A stretch of DNA of 64,000 nt, from NCBI GenBank assembly GCA_012932295.1, contig JAAONU010000016.1, positions 13,742,111-13,806,110 of the forward strand, read 5' to 3'. The DNA comes from Cyclina sinensis. Lineage: Eukaryota > Mollusca > Bivalvia > Venerida > Veneridae. The notes under the pieces were generated by a model, which was not told the DNA's origin, did not search any database, and saw nothing but the letters and a program-made list of their open reading frames with translations. The translations under genes and the position numbers were made by a program. The stretch's first letter is position 1. Each line of letters opens with the position of its first letter. Below are positions 12,301 to 22,390 of this stretch, piece by piece.

Positions 12301-15013
12301 CATCACCTCTAAGACAGGTATGCATGCCATGTATGGTAGAACTTTGGTAACCCTTAGATCAGCATTCCAATATGTGAAAACTCATTATAGTCGCAATCTA
12401 TAGTCTTACATAACAATGAAAATAATCGACGAAAAAGAAAGATGTTATTCAGGTGCAACAAATTTACTACAAGCAATCTTGTTGGTACTTTAGATTTTTA
12501 CTGACTTGAAATATTACATGGTCAAAAGCGTTTTAGAAATTAAAAAATATCTCCATTAAAAAGAACACAGCGATGTAAATAACTTAAATGGAATAATTGA
12601 CTTCCTGGAAAATTTTAAATAAATATCAACGTTTTGTTGCAAACCACGTGTTGTTTAAAATTAGTAGCCTTTTCATAGTGTAAATTCGGTTTTATAGGAA
12701 CGTGGCTACAGTAAAATCACTAGTTTTTTTGTGTTACCGGATATTTATATTATGCATCATCATACATTGTAGGGCAACATTGCCGACGAAAAGTCAGCCC
12801 TTGACGAGTTTGAATATCTTGATTTTGAACACTCAGATGAAGGATCGTGTATAGCAGCATTCAGGTGAATCAGTTCTGTCTTTAATGTTGTGTTCCACGT
12901 TTTCTAACCTCTGTAAAAACCTTTGTAAACAGTACATATCAACCTTATATAAACCAGGTAAATATTTATATCTATGTTGTTTAATGACTTTACTGTTAAA
13001 AGTCATTAAATGTTCAGAAAAAAAATTAGCGTTAACAGTTGTTTTCCGTTGTTTTAGGAATTGTTCAGGGTACGAGTTAAAAATGACTATTTCCCTGCCA
13101 CTTCTTCCAATAGGATATCTACATATTGTCATAAATAGAGAGATTTCTGTCTGTAGTCCTGGTGAAAGATTTGTTTTGAATATTTTGTGTCCTTTCATTA
13201 CAGCGACAACAGTTCATATGGCACTGGTGATGTTGAGAAAATCCCAGGGAGTGTTATTGTTCATCTGTCTAAAACGAAACAGTCTATTGGTACAGAAGAA
13301 TTTTTTCATTAAAAGCATCTGAATCTTTTTATTAAAAAAATCCTTTCTTTAAAATATTTTTCTTTTTACTTCTTAGTATAATTTACATTAACAGGCGTGA
13401 CTGTTTATGTTTAATAGAGATTAGCAGCAGATCAAAGGCGGCAAAGTGTAGGTTCTTTGTCTTGAAGTCTAAAGATATTAAAAATAATAAAAACTATTTT
13501 CATTAGTATTTGGTCAGTGCAAGTAAACAGCATGCTATGTCTATTCATGAATATTATTCTGTGAGTTAATTATTATCGTCATTTGTCAATCTAGGGATCG
13601 ACTTCGTTGAGGAGATGGCGAACGGCATCAGAGAGGTAAAGATTGATAGAATTGACTCAAAGGGAGCCGCTAATGATGACAGTACTATTGAGGTTTGTTC
13701 AATTGTTTTAGCAATAATTTATTAGTTAAACTGTTGCAAATACAGAGTAAGACTGAAAAAAATGAATAATTTCATCTAGCTTTGTATAAACAGAAGTGCG
13801 ATTCTAAATACAAATACTGTTCTTGTGAAACATAAAATAAAAACCCACTATCAAAATATAGTTTGATTGTAACTGTTTGTCTGTCAGATGTTATCATGAA
13901 TATGTGGATTAATTTGGTACTTTTCGTACTGCTTCCTTCTATTTCTTTGCTTATATAGGATTGTTATTCGTGGAGAAGCATTTGTTTACTTATCTCTGAC
14001 ATTTCTGTCTTGAATAAACATACTTAATCTTATTTTTTCATTCGCCATTGTAAATTCCCGCTCTCCTCACGAATGTCATCCTCTATGCCGCGCGATTTCG
14101 GCTTTTTAGTAAGCATGCGTTTAACAGTCGAGAACAGTGTAGGTACCAGGAACAGCATGAGCAGGACTCGAATGCATGCTTCATGTCAAATCGATTAATT
14201 TCCTGTTGTAGCGTAACAATTGATCTATAAATTTAGCTGGAATCACGCCAGATACAGCACTAGAAGTTTGTTTACTGCGTCAGCAATGTACGAGTACATG
14301 GTTACATCATTTGCTAGGCTTAAAAAATATGTTCGCACGCAAACGATGCAGAGGTGAATAAGTCTAATAAGGTGCTTAAAGTTGAACCATATTTCACACA
14401 TTCAGTGTTTTTTTTAAACGGAAATGTATGGTCGTCATTGAACATTACATTTTATCTGCGGTAGGATCGGAACGGGAAAACATTTTGATATCATTTTAAA
14501 GATCCAGTTATACTAGAAAAGATTAAATACACTTAAATAATAAGTTTTGAACAAGGCATCATACATTCGTTATTCTTATAATAAATTTAGAACTGTCTAA
14601 GTTCTTGTCCGTACCTAATTTGCATTTAGTTGATATATTACAAAGTTTGTTAAACCGTTGGTGTTTACTAGCAAATTTATATAATTACATGGCTTGTTAT
14701 TTAGCCATTTCATTAATGGGAATGTTCGTTAATTGCAAAGTTGTAACACATATGTTATTTTAGTATCTTTCAAAGTTGTTAGTTAAACTGCATCTTCGAC
14801 CATTAATACTTTTATCTATTTCAAACGTATGTGGTATAATAAAAAAGTTCTCTTTTTTCATAGCCTGGTATGACAATACTTGCGGTTGACAGACATAGAG
14901 TGGAAGGTTGTTCTTTAGAGGAAGTGTGTGGAATCATAGACACATCCTACATGGATAAACAACATGTTAGTCTGAGGCTAGTGCTTCGAAAACCTGAAAG
15001 TACTAACTTCTAG
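246..15013 (+). CDS. Harmonin-N-like + PDZ scaffold protein, 14 terminal coding exons (5' partial)
   Basis: Fourteen exons join with consistent phases into 2382 nt (793 visible residues plus TAG). Residue numbers count from the first visible codon. Residues 25-395 are hydrophilic, rich in Ser/Asp/Glu and probably disordered, ending in a short heptad-like stretch (LEDRLQELQ). Residues 397-440 are basic. Residues about 457-560 form a helical domain with the harmonin-N-like pattern (Tyr-His near its middle, then DKPEKLTLL, then FQHDMVQFDNL), as in harmonin, whirlin, PDZD7 and delphilin. Residues about 698-788 are a PDZ domain: SIGIDF replaces the GLGF loop, and Leu762 sits at the first position of helix B, which suggests a hydrophobic (class II) ligand. 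The protein ends five residues later. The family scaffolds actin-rich or ciliary protrusions; that role here is inference. The layout resembles short whirlin but orthology is unproven. Introns are 0.15-2.75 kb and GT-AG. Confidence 0.85.
681..1793 (+). CDS. Scaffold gene large exon 2 (disordered region)
   Basis: The acceptor is tttcag at 675-680 and the donor is gtatgt at 1794. The 1113-nt exon starts and ends in phase 1 and encodes residues 25-395. The composition is strongly acidic and Ser/Thr/Asn rich with no globular domain. Its end (QLDMETLEDRLQELQARQ) could form a short coiled coil. The frame stays open upstream to 626, but the splice phase supports 681 as the exon start. Confidence 0.85.
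1794..3846 (+). other. Intron 2 of scaffold gene
   Basis: This is AT-rich intronic sequence. I see no exon with coding character, no recognisable mobile element and no strong repeat. The short open frames here lack conserved motifs or supporting splice phase. Confidence 0.6.
3847..3948 (+). CDS. Scaffold gene exon 3 (basic segment)
   Basis: The acceptor is tacag at 3846 and the donor is gtaata at 3949. The 102 nt keep phase 1 to phase 1. The encoded peptide is Lys/Arg rich and ends SLRLKSPGHT. That ending resembles the whole of exon 4, which suggests a small exon duplication. Confidence 0.7.
4217..4249 (+). CDS. Scaffold gene micro-exon 4 (33 nt)
   Basis: The acceptor is gtttcag at 4216 and the donor is gtatat at 4250. 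The exon encodes KLSLKSRGST in phase 1 to phase 1, so inclusion or skipping keeps the frame. It is similar at base level to the last third of exon 3. Confidence 0.6.
4699..4841 (+). CDS. Scaffold gene exon 5 (start of harmonin-N-like domain)
   Basis: The acceptor is gttttaag at 4698 and the donor is gtagat at 4842. It encodes DIPEYTVPSRRGWKNEKVDS followed by an amphipathic helix (LAQLEEAAKKLLDEDEFRAV), ending in phase 0 just before the domain's Tyr-His. Confidence 0.85.
5393..6292. mobile_element. Bivalve-type repeat with 'tatgcccccgaagg' end and internal tandem units
   Basis: It lies in intron 5. It starts tatgcccccgaaggg, followed by a ccatccgtccgtctgtcc run. The far end has ttcggggacata (about 6246-6257), the imperfect inverse of the start. 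Inside are about four units of 153-167 bp, each beginning near 'aaaatcttgtcc.cgcttcatctcc' (5455, 5611, 5778, 5931). It has no coding capacity, so it is non-autonomous. Confidence 0.6.
6840..6931 (+). CDS. Scaffold gene exon 6 (harmonin-N-like domain core)
   Basis: The acceptor is actttcag at 6839 and the donor is gtaagg at 6932. It encodes YHENHDVERLVEVLLVILDK and PEKLTLLKDVR. The Tyr-His-x-x-x-Asp-Val opening and the (D/N)-x-P-x-(K/R)-L-x-L pattern match the harmonin-N-like family. Confidence 0.9.
7393..7460 (+). CDS. Scaffold gene exon 7
   Basis: The acceptor is tttttacag at 7392 and the donor is gtaagc at 7461. The 68 nt read SLSIFRNPRLFSRNLYSSMA plus KIK. It lies between the two conserved halves of the harmonin-N-like domain. 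Confidence 0.75.
7589..7741 (+). CDS. Scaffold gene exon 8 (end of harmonin-N-like domain)
   Basis: The acceptor AG is 7587-7588. The AG two bases upstream would put an in-frame stop in the exon. The donor is gtaaat at 7742. It encodes GVIFQHDMVQFDNLVNHYEI and then a Lys/Arg/Pro-rich tail (HKPQKKPRRKL). The FQHDMVQFD motif is the conserved domain end. Confidence 0.85.
7742..9387 (+). other. Intron 8 of scaffold gene
   Basis: No exon or clear repeat is visible. A weak tRNA-like stretch near 9068-9135 has a box-A-like TAGCGCAGTTCG but no convincing box B, so I do not call it a gene. Confidence 0.5.
9388..9444 (+). CDS. Scaffold gene exon 9
   Basis: The acceptor is gttcctag at 9387. Two donors 6 bases apart keep the frame: gtgaag at 9439 and gtatat at 9445. 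I chose the downstream one. It encodes ENPPDVRKAEKSYDFVPGE. Confidence 0.65.
9445..12195 (+). other. Intron 9 of scaffold gene (2.75 kb)
   Basis: This is the longest visible intron. It is AT-rich. Open frames of 70-80 codons on both strands show no motif, and the phases of exons 9 and 10 join directly, so no further exon is required. Confidence 0.55.
12196..12317 (+). CDS. Scaffold gene exon 10
   Basis: A tandem CAGCAG acceptor (12193-12198) allows a start at 12196 or 12199, differing by one codon. The donor is gtatgc at 12318. The encoded peptide is Gln/Arg/His rich (DRYKKQQEVVDVMRENVQQS...) and ends in phase 0. Confidence 0.8.
12773..12864 (+). CDS. Scaffold gene exon 11 (acidic linker)
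   Basis: The acceptor is attgtag at 12772, with a weak pyrimidine tract. The donor is gtgaat at 12865. It encodes an acidic linker (ADEKSALDEFEYLDFEHSDE) leading into the PDZ domain. It starts in phase 0 and ends with two bases of the next codon. Confidence 0.75.
13204..13289 (+). CDS. Scaffold gene exon 12 (start of PDZ domain)
   Basis: The acceptor is cattacag at 13203 and the donor is gtacag at 13290. It encodes SDNSSYGTGDVEKIPGSVIV plus HLSKTKQSI, the first PDZ strand. The Gly of the ligand loop is split across the next junction. Confidence 0.85.
13595..13692 (+). CDS. Scaffold gene exon 13 (PDZ core)
   Basis: The acceptor is aatctag at 13594 and the donor is gtttgt at 13693. It encodes the binding loop and central strands (GIDFVEEMANGIREVKIDRI, then DSKGAANDDSTIE), in the position of the usual V-x-x-G-G-A-A stretch. 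Confidence 0.9.
13693..14863 (+). other. Intron 13 of scaffold gene
   Basis: This intron splits the PDZ domain immediately before the PGMTILAVD strand. No repeats or exons are seen within it. Confidence 0.5.
14864..15013 (+). CDS. Scaffold gene terminal exon 14 (PDZ end, stop)
   Basis: The acceptor is tttttcatag at 14863. It encodes PGMTILAVDRHRVEGCSLEE and the remainder to TAG at 15011-15013. The PGMTILAVD strand and the helix that follows are the canonical second half of a PDZ domain. The protein ends almost at the domain boundary. Confidence 0.92.
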   Translation, partial: PGMTILAVDRHRVEGCSLEEVCGIIDTSYMDKQHVSLRLVLRKPESTNF

Positions 15014-15121
15014 CTCAAAGTGACTATTTCTTTAAACTTGTCATCAATTGTGATATTATCGTTTCCTTTGCCTACATTTATTTTCCTGTAACAAGTTTGG
15101 TTTGCTTTGATCTGTTCCTTC

Positions 15122-15127
15122 AATAAA
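15122..15127 (+). terminator. Poly(A) signal of scaffold gene
   Basis: An AATAAA lies 109 bases after the stop codon and is the first canonical signal downstream, implying a 3' UTR of about 130 nt. Confidence 0.7.
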
Positions 15128-17722
15128 AGCCTATATGCTGAATTAAGAAGTTCTGTGTTTGAATGCTGTCTGGAATTTTGCCGTTAACATGTAGCTCGCC
15201 ATTGTTGCAGGACCTGTAAAACATATGTGTAAAAAGACAAAATTTATTAACATTTTATTTAAATTCTATGTTCTATATTCTAAAGTGTTTTTGTTACTGC
15301 TGGCTCAAAATATCTGAAAACATTACAATGAAGCAACTGAAACTTAATGTCTAAAACCCCTCTGTGCACATTTTATTTTTTCATTTTTATTCAAGTCTTC
15401 CGTACTATCTTGATGTTATTCTACATACCAGTTGTCATTCAAATATTTTTCTTCAAGTCAAATATGATCCACAAACAACGGCTTTTGACATGTTGTGAAT
15501 GATTTTAAAATTGATTATGTTTAAAATCAAATTACAAACATCAAATTGCCATTAAACATCAAATTACAATCTATCAATTATGTACCAATGCTCCATGCTG
15601 GCTCTTTAAATCTGAACACGAGTCTAAAGTAAGTAAGTCGTTTTCGTAAATCTCTCTTTCTATTATCGATCGTTGTTAAATTTGCCGATTAACTGACTGT
15701 AATTGCAAAGCAAAGCAATTTTCACATTTTAAAAATGGTGTCAACGTAACTTTCGCTGACTAAATTGTTTTCTTGCCATGTCAAAGAAAAAGATGTGGAA
15801 GACATACCCTTGAGTTATTGAGTTAGATCATTAGAATTTGCACAGAAAGCGGATTTTAGAATAGCTTTACAAATGAAGTAGAGTTGTTTAGTGTTTTAAA
15901 AGCTGAATTTTGTACATCTGCTAACGCCGATATAAAAAATACTTGTTTGTTATTATTATAATTGAAATACAGTCATGCGGTAAGATAATTGTTATTCTTG
16001 GATCAAATGTGTCGAAACATTAAGGTGAAAAAAACTCGAATTGTAAACCAGCAAGTCGAGCTGAAGAGTATATTTCCATTTATTATTAGATCAATTACCT
16101 AAACTTTGGAAATAGAAAATGATTCATTTAGCTAAAGAAACCTGAAAGTTAAATCCGATATTGAATTCAACTTGAATTTTCACTCAATAACTTTTTTAAT
16201 TTATCCACTACATTTCTAAAATACACATGCTTCGCTTTTAATTTGGACAGTACAAGTTATGTTTATTGAATTCTTAACTAACCAGTGAATACTGAAGAAA
16301 ACGACTAGACTGCACGAATTGGCCGGTCACAGAGGTATAAATGTTTGTCGGGAGCGAGACAGAAAGTCAAACATGACATGATGGAACACAAGTATTTTGC
16401 TAGCAGACATCCTTCCATATTATATAAGCAGTCCTGTAAAACCGCTTCATACATGCATTAAATTGTCCAAAAAGACGCGTAACACAGCAGCCATTAATGA
16501 TTGGTATTGCAACTTGAAGACGTATAATGTAAATAAATAATTGTACAGAGATACCATAAAAACATATTGTGCGTGTAAAGAGTTGTTTGTTTTGTTCTGT
16601 GCCGTACCAGTTGCAATTAAGATTAGAGTAGAAAGAATAACACGCAATACAGTCCATAGACACTAGATCCACTAAAGTGTATATGTCATGAACACAGGGG
16701 CTTCTTGGCATGTTATATTCCCAGTTATAGTATACAGTTTGCAGTAAGAGTAGACGTTTTATATCATATACGTATAAGCTGACTTCCAGAGAACCGCTAC
16801 ATATCCGATATTTCACTAGCACAACAACTAAATCATTGGGTCTCATAGGACTCTTCTGGCTGTGGCTTGGATTCCGGAGAAACTTAAATCAATATTCTGC
16901 AAGCTACGCTTAGATAAAACACCAAACGTGCTTTATAATTTGCCGCAAAAGCTAGTAATCGAATCATTGTCTATAAATAAACTCCCTTTATGTTCAAAGC
17001 TGTGCCCTGGATATAGTTTTTATCCTGATTTGCTAAAAACTAAAAGAAAAAAGTTGTGGATGTATAGTTTTTCAAAGAAAAGTTTTACATTAATATCATA
17101 TAATGCATACACTGATTCTTGTACGTTCCAAGGATATCAATAGATTGTCATTAAAGGTGAGTGGACATTTTTACGATTTTTGTTGCTGAGGTATATAAAG
17201 TCAAATTCTTTGTAAACAAGGGATGTATAACATAAGACTTAATTTGTAAAAAGCGGCAGGGTTGAACTGTTATATTAAAATAACATTGAAGTCATCTTGT
17301 GCTTTTGCTAAGAAAATAGCAACAGCGTAGTTTATAAGATTTTTTACAACGTGTATCGTGTCTTAATGCGTTCAACATTAATAACTACACTTCGATCATG
17401 AATCCATGTTTAAGTGTCTTTATTTACATTCACAAATTGACGTTCTTGAAATTTTTATTGACTTTAAGTGATAGGAATGGCAAGTTCAACGACAGCTGAA
17501 TGCTTGGTAAAAGGGCCATTTTAACTTAACGGTAGTTCTTTTACAAAACGTTGTTAAAAATAATAAGACATTATCTTATAAGAATATGTATTTGCCTTTC
17601 AATCAAAAATCCTTCAAAAAATTAAAAGTAATAGCATGTGGTGATATAAAACACATTTACTTCATTGTGATTTTAAAGTACAGTAGTCTTGCCACGTGGC
17701 TGTCTTGTTGAACAAAGACAAA

Positions 17723-17752
17723 TGTGTGTGTGTGCTTGTGTGTGTGTGTGTG
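17723..17752. repeat. (TG)n microsatellite
   Basis: An interrupted TG dinucleotide run of about 30 bases. Confidence 0.85.
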
Positions 17753-17899
17753 GCCCGTTTAACTATATAAAAAGTGTATCTTTTAAGCACACTGAGACTG
17801 TGCAGGAGGATTAAATTAACAATAATCTAATCTTGAAAACTTTTCCTGTTATCGCTTACACTCAAAACTGTCGCACGACATGATTGTTTTTAACAAAAC

Positions 17900-17942
17900 G
17901 GCAAAAGAACTTAATGTTTTAGCAAAAGAACTTAATGTTTTA
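17900..17942. repeat. Two tandem copies of a 20-bp unit
   Basis: The unit 'gcaaaagaacttaatgtttta' is repeated head to tail twice. Confidence 0.75.
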
Positions 17943-17963
17943 CCAATCTACTAAAGATGTAGA

Positions 17964-17994
17964 TTTTATTATTATTGTTATTATTATTATTATT
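17964..17994. repeat. (ATT)n microsatellite
   Basis: An ATT trinucleotide run of about 30 bases with one G interruption. Confidence 0.85.
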
Positions 17995-19895
17995 TCGAGA
18001 CATAATTTACTGGTTTACTTAACGTTACAACAAAAAATTACAACAATGCTCAAAATACTTTTGAAGCAACTGTATTTTTGTTTACTTTGTCTTCTGCTCG
18101 GCGCCTTATTTTGACTCAGAAGACGGCTATATTGCGGGAATAAACAAGAGAAATCTGTATAAATCCTAGGTTGACTTAATGATTGATTGAATGTACTCAT
18201 TAGAAGCCTTGCATGATACAAAAGTTAAGCGAATTGCAATGGAATTTCAAACAGATGAAATCATATATGGAGGATCTTGGCGAAGAAATCTTTGATTCAA
18301 ACATGAGATTTATGTTAAAGAAAGCATACTTTATAGTCATGGACTAAGACTAGAGTTGCTAGATTTTTTTGTTTTATCAGTAAGGAACAATCGAAGAGAA
18401 ATTGTAATAAAGAAATTATAATAAAGAAACCTCTTATAGTGACATCTCGCCATCTTATTTTGTTAACTGATATAATTTGTTTTAATCTCAGTGTTTCTTC
18501 TCAAATATTCAAGTACGGTAGGTTTTGGTTTGTTGGTGGTTTCACACCTGTTCTGCTTAAGATACAAGCAGTAGCTGATAGTCATGCAATTATGTTTAAA
18601 TCCCGAGTGCGTTTGGGCTTAGGTGTTTGCCGTTTCAGTAAAGATGGTTTATACTGTCTACCAAACTGTTTATTCGGTGTATCTCGCTTATATAACACAC
18701 AAAAATGGGTAATGTAGATATACAGCAAGAGATTTTGAAATACAAAACTCGCTTTTGCTTGTTTTATTTCGTCCTTATCTCGAGACCAGACTGTTGAGAT
18801 GCAATGCGTGTGAACATTTCATAATAAGTCCTAACTCAGTCACAGTAGATCGATGAAAAAAATATTTATAAAACAAGTTGTTACAAAATGTCTGCAGTAT
18901 GAAAGCCTCCGTGAAATTACTAAATATATTCCTAGAATACGTCTTCTTAAAAGCATGACAGTTTGAAATGTTAAGGTTATATTTTTCCCAACACATTCTT
19001 TCTCCTTCTTTTTCTCACTCTTGGGAATAGGCGGATTATATTTTAATCTGAAAAATAGAGAAATAGGAAACATCAAAACTCGTATACTTTTTAATATTAA
19101 ATAGTCCGATTGTTCTAGAAAATTTTGAACACGTGTTCAGCCACGAATTCTAGCAAAGACAAATCAGCAAGTTTCACTTAATTATATCCAAAAATATGTT
19201 TAAATATACTTGGGTCTCGTTTGATATTGTAAACCAATCATATGTTTCTTAACCCCTGCATGTAACTAAAAGAAAGTTGGCAGTAGAAATTAAAGCAAAC
19301 GTGAAGTTGGCAGTAGCAGTAACAGCAGTAGCAGTAGGCATGATTAAATCACGCTTTCATAAAGATTTGGAATTTTTATTTCGCGGTAGTCTATTTAGTA
19401 TGATATGTCATGTTAAGGTGCTTAGACATTCTTAGAAAGGCGTATAATAGATATTAATAGAAACATATACACGTAGAAGAACATACGTTCCATGTATGTA
19501 TATTACAACAACTCTCTAACAATATCGATACCGTTATTAAGTTATCTGTTGCGTACCAATTTACTCGTAGCAATAGCAGAAGAAATTCAGTTATATTAGT
19601 CCATGAAATAAACGTCTGGGGAACAACTGAGCATACTTAAGTAAGAACGAGAGGACATAATTACTCTTTAGGCATTAATGGTTTTGATTTGTAGCAGGGA
19701 ACTCCAAGCGATGTATGAAAAGAGGCATTCAAATATTTTATCTCTGCTTCAGATAAATAATAAATACTATCTCAGTCAAGCCTTATCTCAACGTATGCTT
19801 CAGCTGCGAGTCAATATGTACAGTACCGCTATCACTGCTGGTGAGTCTGGGGGTGATTTGACAAGATGCAAACCAATCTGCAGTAAGATGTGTGA

Positions 19896-20003
19896 AGTAA
19901 GCGGCCTAGCGACCTGGCGGCGTGAAGTTAACGGCCTGGCGGCGTGAAGTTAGCGGCCTAGCGGCCTGGCGGCGTGAAGTTAGCGGCCTAGCGGCGTGAA
20001 GAT
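19896..20003. repeat. Left arm GC-rich minisatellite of foldback element
   Basis: Units of 21-30 bp built from GCGGCCTAGCGGCCTGG and CGGCGTGAAGTTA, strikingly GC-rich against an AT-rich background. Confidence 0.85.
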
Positions 20004-20012
20004 GGCTGCCTT

Positions 20013-20745
20013 TATCACAATTTAGGTTGATCTTAAAAACGGATTGAAATCCATTTTTACAGCATATAATGTAAATTGCAGGGGTGTATAAGAAAGTTAT
20101 CGACATGATTTAGCTTTTATTTTTTAAAAAAAATTATTTAACAAAGTTCTAGCTTATCTGCAAAGACGACTCGGAATCTCTTTGTACATTTACTCCCATG
20201 TACTCTTTGTAAATTACATTTCAGTTGATGATTAAGTAAAATATCAACAAGAACTAGCTTTGATTTTTTTTAACTTTTCGAAGCCTGGCGGCCTGGCCGC
20301 CTAAACTTAAAATTTATCATAATTTATGTTTATCTTAAAAACGTGTTGAAATCGATTTTTTTTTCAGCATGTTATGTACATTTCAGGGGTGAATAAGCAA
20401 AATATCAACAAGAACTAGCTTTGATTTTTTTTTTTAACTTTTCGAAGCCTGGCGGCCTAGCGGCCTAGCGGCCTAAACTTAAAATTTATCATAATTTATG
20501 TTTATCTTAAAAACGGCTTGAATTCAATTTTTACAGCATGCAATGTATATTTCAGGGATGATTAAGTAAAATATCAACAAGAACTAGCTTTGATTTTTTT
20601 AAGTTTTCGAAGCCTGGCGGCCTAAACCTAATATTTATCATAATTTATGTTTATTTTAAAACGTCTTGAAATCGATTTTTTAGCATGTAATGTACATTTC
20701 AGGGGTGAATAAGCAAAATATCAACAAGAACTAGCTTTGATATTT
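20013..20745. repeat. Internal array of about 150-170 bp units in foldback element
   Basis: Four degenerate units begin near 'atcataatttatgtttatc' at 20013, 20316, 20488 and 20637. Each contains 'atcaacaagaactagctttg', and the junctions carry a short GC-rich 'cctggcggcct' piece like the terminal arms. The first unit is longer (about 300 bp). Confidence 0.75.
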
Positions 20746-21191
20746 TTCGTTTACACTTGGTACAGATTTAAATTTTCTAAAATTAACACTGCAATCTCGG
20801 TAATAGATTTCATCTGCCGCGGTCATACTTATTGAATTCTACTCAGAACACTGTCAGCCAAAGCATACTTTGTTAGGTAGGGAGTGGAGACAAATGTCAC
20901 AAATGACGAAAACTGGCTATAATTTCAAAATGAATTATAAGAAAAATACATTTCAAACAGCGATTCCAGAGTTTTGATGCAGGAGGTATTTCCTTTTTGT
21001 ATGTGTCTGTGCTACATATATATAATACTATTTCAAGTTATTTGAATTCAGTCTCGGGTCACAAAATTTCTTACGTTTATTTGGCTGGCAGTGAGAATTG
21101 AAAAGATACAGCACAAATATTTTGCTCTAGAAACCGGAAGCAGACATAAATTGAGATATTTTTCTCGAATTTCTTAAGCTGGTTTTTCATG

Positions 21192-21422
21192 TAACCCTTT
21201 CCTTGATGTATACGCATTTTTACGCATGTGCGACCAGTGTAGATCCAGATCAGCCGGCACATCCTGATAGGATCTGCACTGGTCGCATTTTGGTCAGAAA
21301 TAACCTAATGAATCAAAAAGCGAACAGTTTAGATCCTGATCAGATGGCACGGATGTTCCGGCTAATCTGGATCTAAACTGTTCGCCCTAGCAATAAAGGT
21401 GTATCTATACAGGAAAGGGTTA
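21192..21422. mobile_element. Multi-hairpin MITE with TAACCCTTTCC ends
   Basis: The ends are inverted: taaccctttccttgatgtat on the left and gtatctatacaggaaagggt plus ta on the right. Inside are two near-perfect hairpins, 21230-21286 (GCGACCAGTG...CACTGGTCGC) and 21320-21385 (GCGAACAGTTTAGATCC with its complement). The size and lack of an open frame fit a non-autonomous MITE nested inside the foldback element. Confidence 0.7.
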
Positions 21423-21844
21423 AGTTTTTGTCAACAACACAATCACTGTATATAAACCGATTGTATCATCTACCGGATATAGCGAGCTGATTGTCACAAA
21501 AACATTATAGACAGTTTAAAAGTGAGTGGAGTTTTTTATCTTTTGTAATTAGAAATCAAATCGACATATATATGTTTTACGGCCGATTGTTGTAGTCCTT
21601 GTTATGAATGATATTGTTTCACATTGTATACAATACACTTTTGAAAAATATATCAAGTCACTCACACAAAGTACCGTTTGCACTGTGTACTGTTCTAAAA
21701 TCAGGGTAAATGTTTATATTGTAACATTTTTGGAGACGTTTTTTCTTGCTAACGATGATGTAACATATAAGTTATATTCTTACAATAATCATATTGCTGT
21801 ATCTCATCAATTAAACTTTAATACATTAGACCAAACTTACAAGC

Positions 21845-22078
21845 ACGCCGCTAGGCCGATAACTTCACGCAGCCAGGCCGCTAACTTCACGCCGCCAGGC
21901 CGCTAGGCCAAAAAACTTCACGCCGCCAGGCCGCTAGGCCACTAACTTCACGCCGCTAGGCCGCCAGGCCGCTAACTTTACGCCGCCAGGCCGCTAGGCC
22001 GCTAACTTCACGCCGCAAGGCCGCTAGGTCGCTAACTTCACGCCGCCAGGCCGCTAGGCCGCTAACTTCACACATCTT
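21845..22078. repeat. Right arm GC-rich minisatellite of foldback element
   Basis: Units of AGGCCGCTAGGCCGCTAAC and TTCACGCCGCC, the reverse complement of the left arm and about twice as long. Confidence 0.85.
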
Positions 22079-22199
22079 CTGCAGTATGTTTTATAATGCA
22101 GTGATCGTACTTGTTGATAAAGCACTCACCTTTAAATAACAATGACTTCTACGATGACATTTAAGGTGGAAGTTCAGTTGAGTTTATCTAATAACGAAC

Positions 22200-22390
22200 C
22201 TAATCGAATGAAAAAACAAGCCCTCTCGATGACTGTTTTCTGGTTTTAAACCAGTGTTCCCAATTATGATTATGGAAATGCATTGAACAATCACACATCG
22301 TGGAGGAATTTGAACCAGCGACGACTGAATTCCTAGTCAGACAATTTAACCCTAGGGACCACAGCTTATCATCAGGTGAAGGTGTAGAAT
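22200..22390 (-). mobile_element. tRNA-derived SINE-like element
   Basis: On the minus strand a tRNA-like head contains a box-B match, GGTTCAAATTCC (22305-22316 on +), and an upstream box-A-like TGGTCCCTAGGGT with typical spacing. A non-tRNA body follows, containing CTGGTTTTAAACCAG. No A-tail is obvious. A tRNA pseudogene with flanking repeat is the alternative. Confidence 0.5.

Larger units (their letters stand above)
15150..19877. other. Intergenic, no gene recognised
   Basis: This is AT-rich sequence with scattered short open frames, the longest being 148 codons on the minus strand at 16400-16846. That frame has no domain, odd composition and no paralogue in the window. Simple repeats are listed separately. 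A fragment related to the recurrent module of the 26-58 kb block lies at about 19500-19600. Confidence 0.5.
19878..22084. mobile_element. Foldback-type element with tandem-repeat inverted ends
   Basis: The left end reads ctgcag-taagatgtgtgaagt and then a GC-rich minisatellite (19896-20003). The right end carries the reverse complement of that minisatellite (21845-22078) followed by aacttcacacatctt-ctgcag. The termini are therefore inverted repeats composed largely of short tandem units, the architecture of foldback elements. TCTGCAG flanks both sides directly and is a candidate 7-bp target duplication, though CTGCAG is palindromic. The interior has a 150-170 bp array and a nested MITE. I find no transposase, so it must be mobilised in trans if it is mobile at all. 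Confidence 0.65.

Noticed and set aside
12885..13322. 145-codon + frame and 121-codon - frame over exon 12
   Set aside because: They read through a real exon in other frames. The PDZ reading frame explains the sequence.
16400..16846. 148-codon open frame on the minus strand
   Set aside because: No domain, biased Tyr/Cys/Ile composition typical of AT-rich noncoding frames, no promoter or splice context and no related copy in the window.
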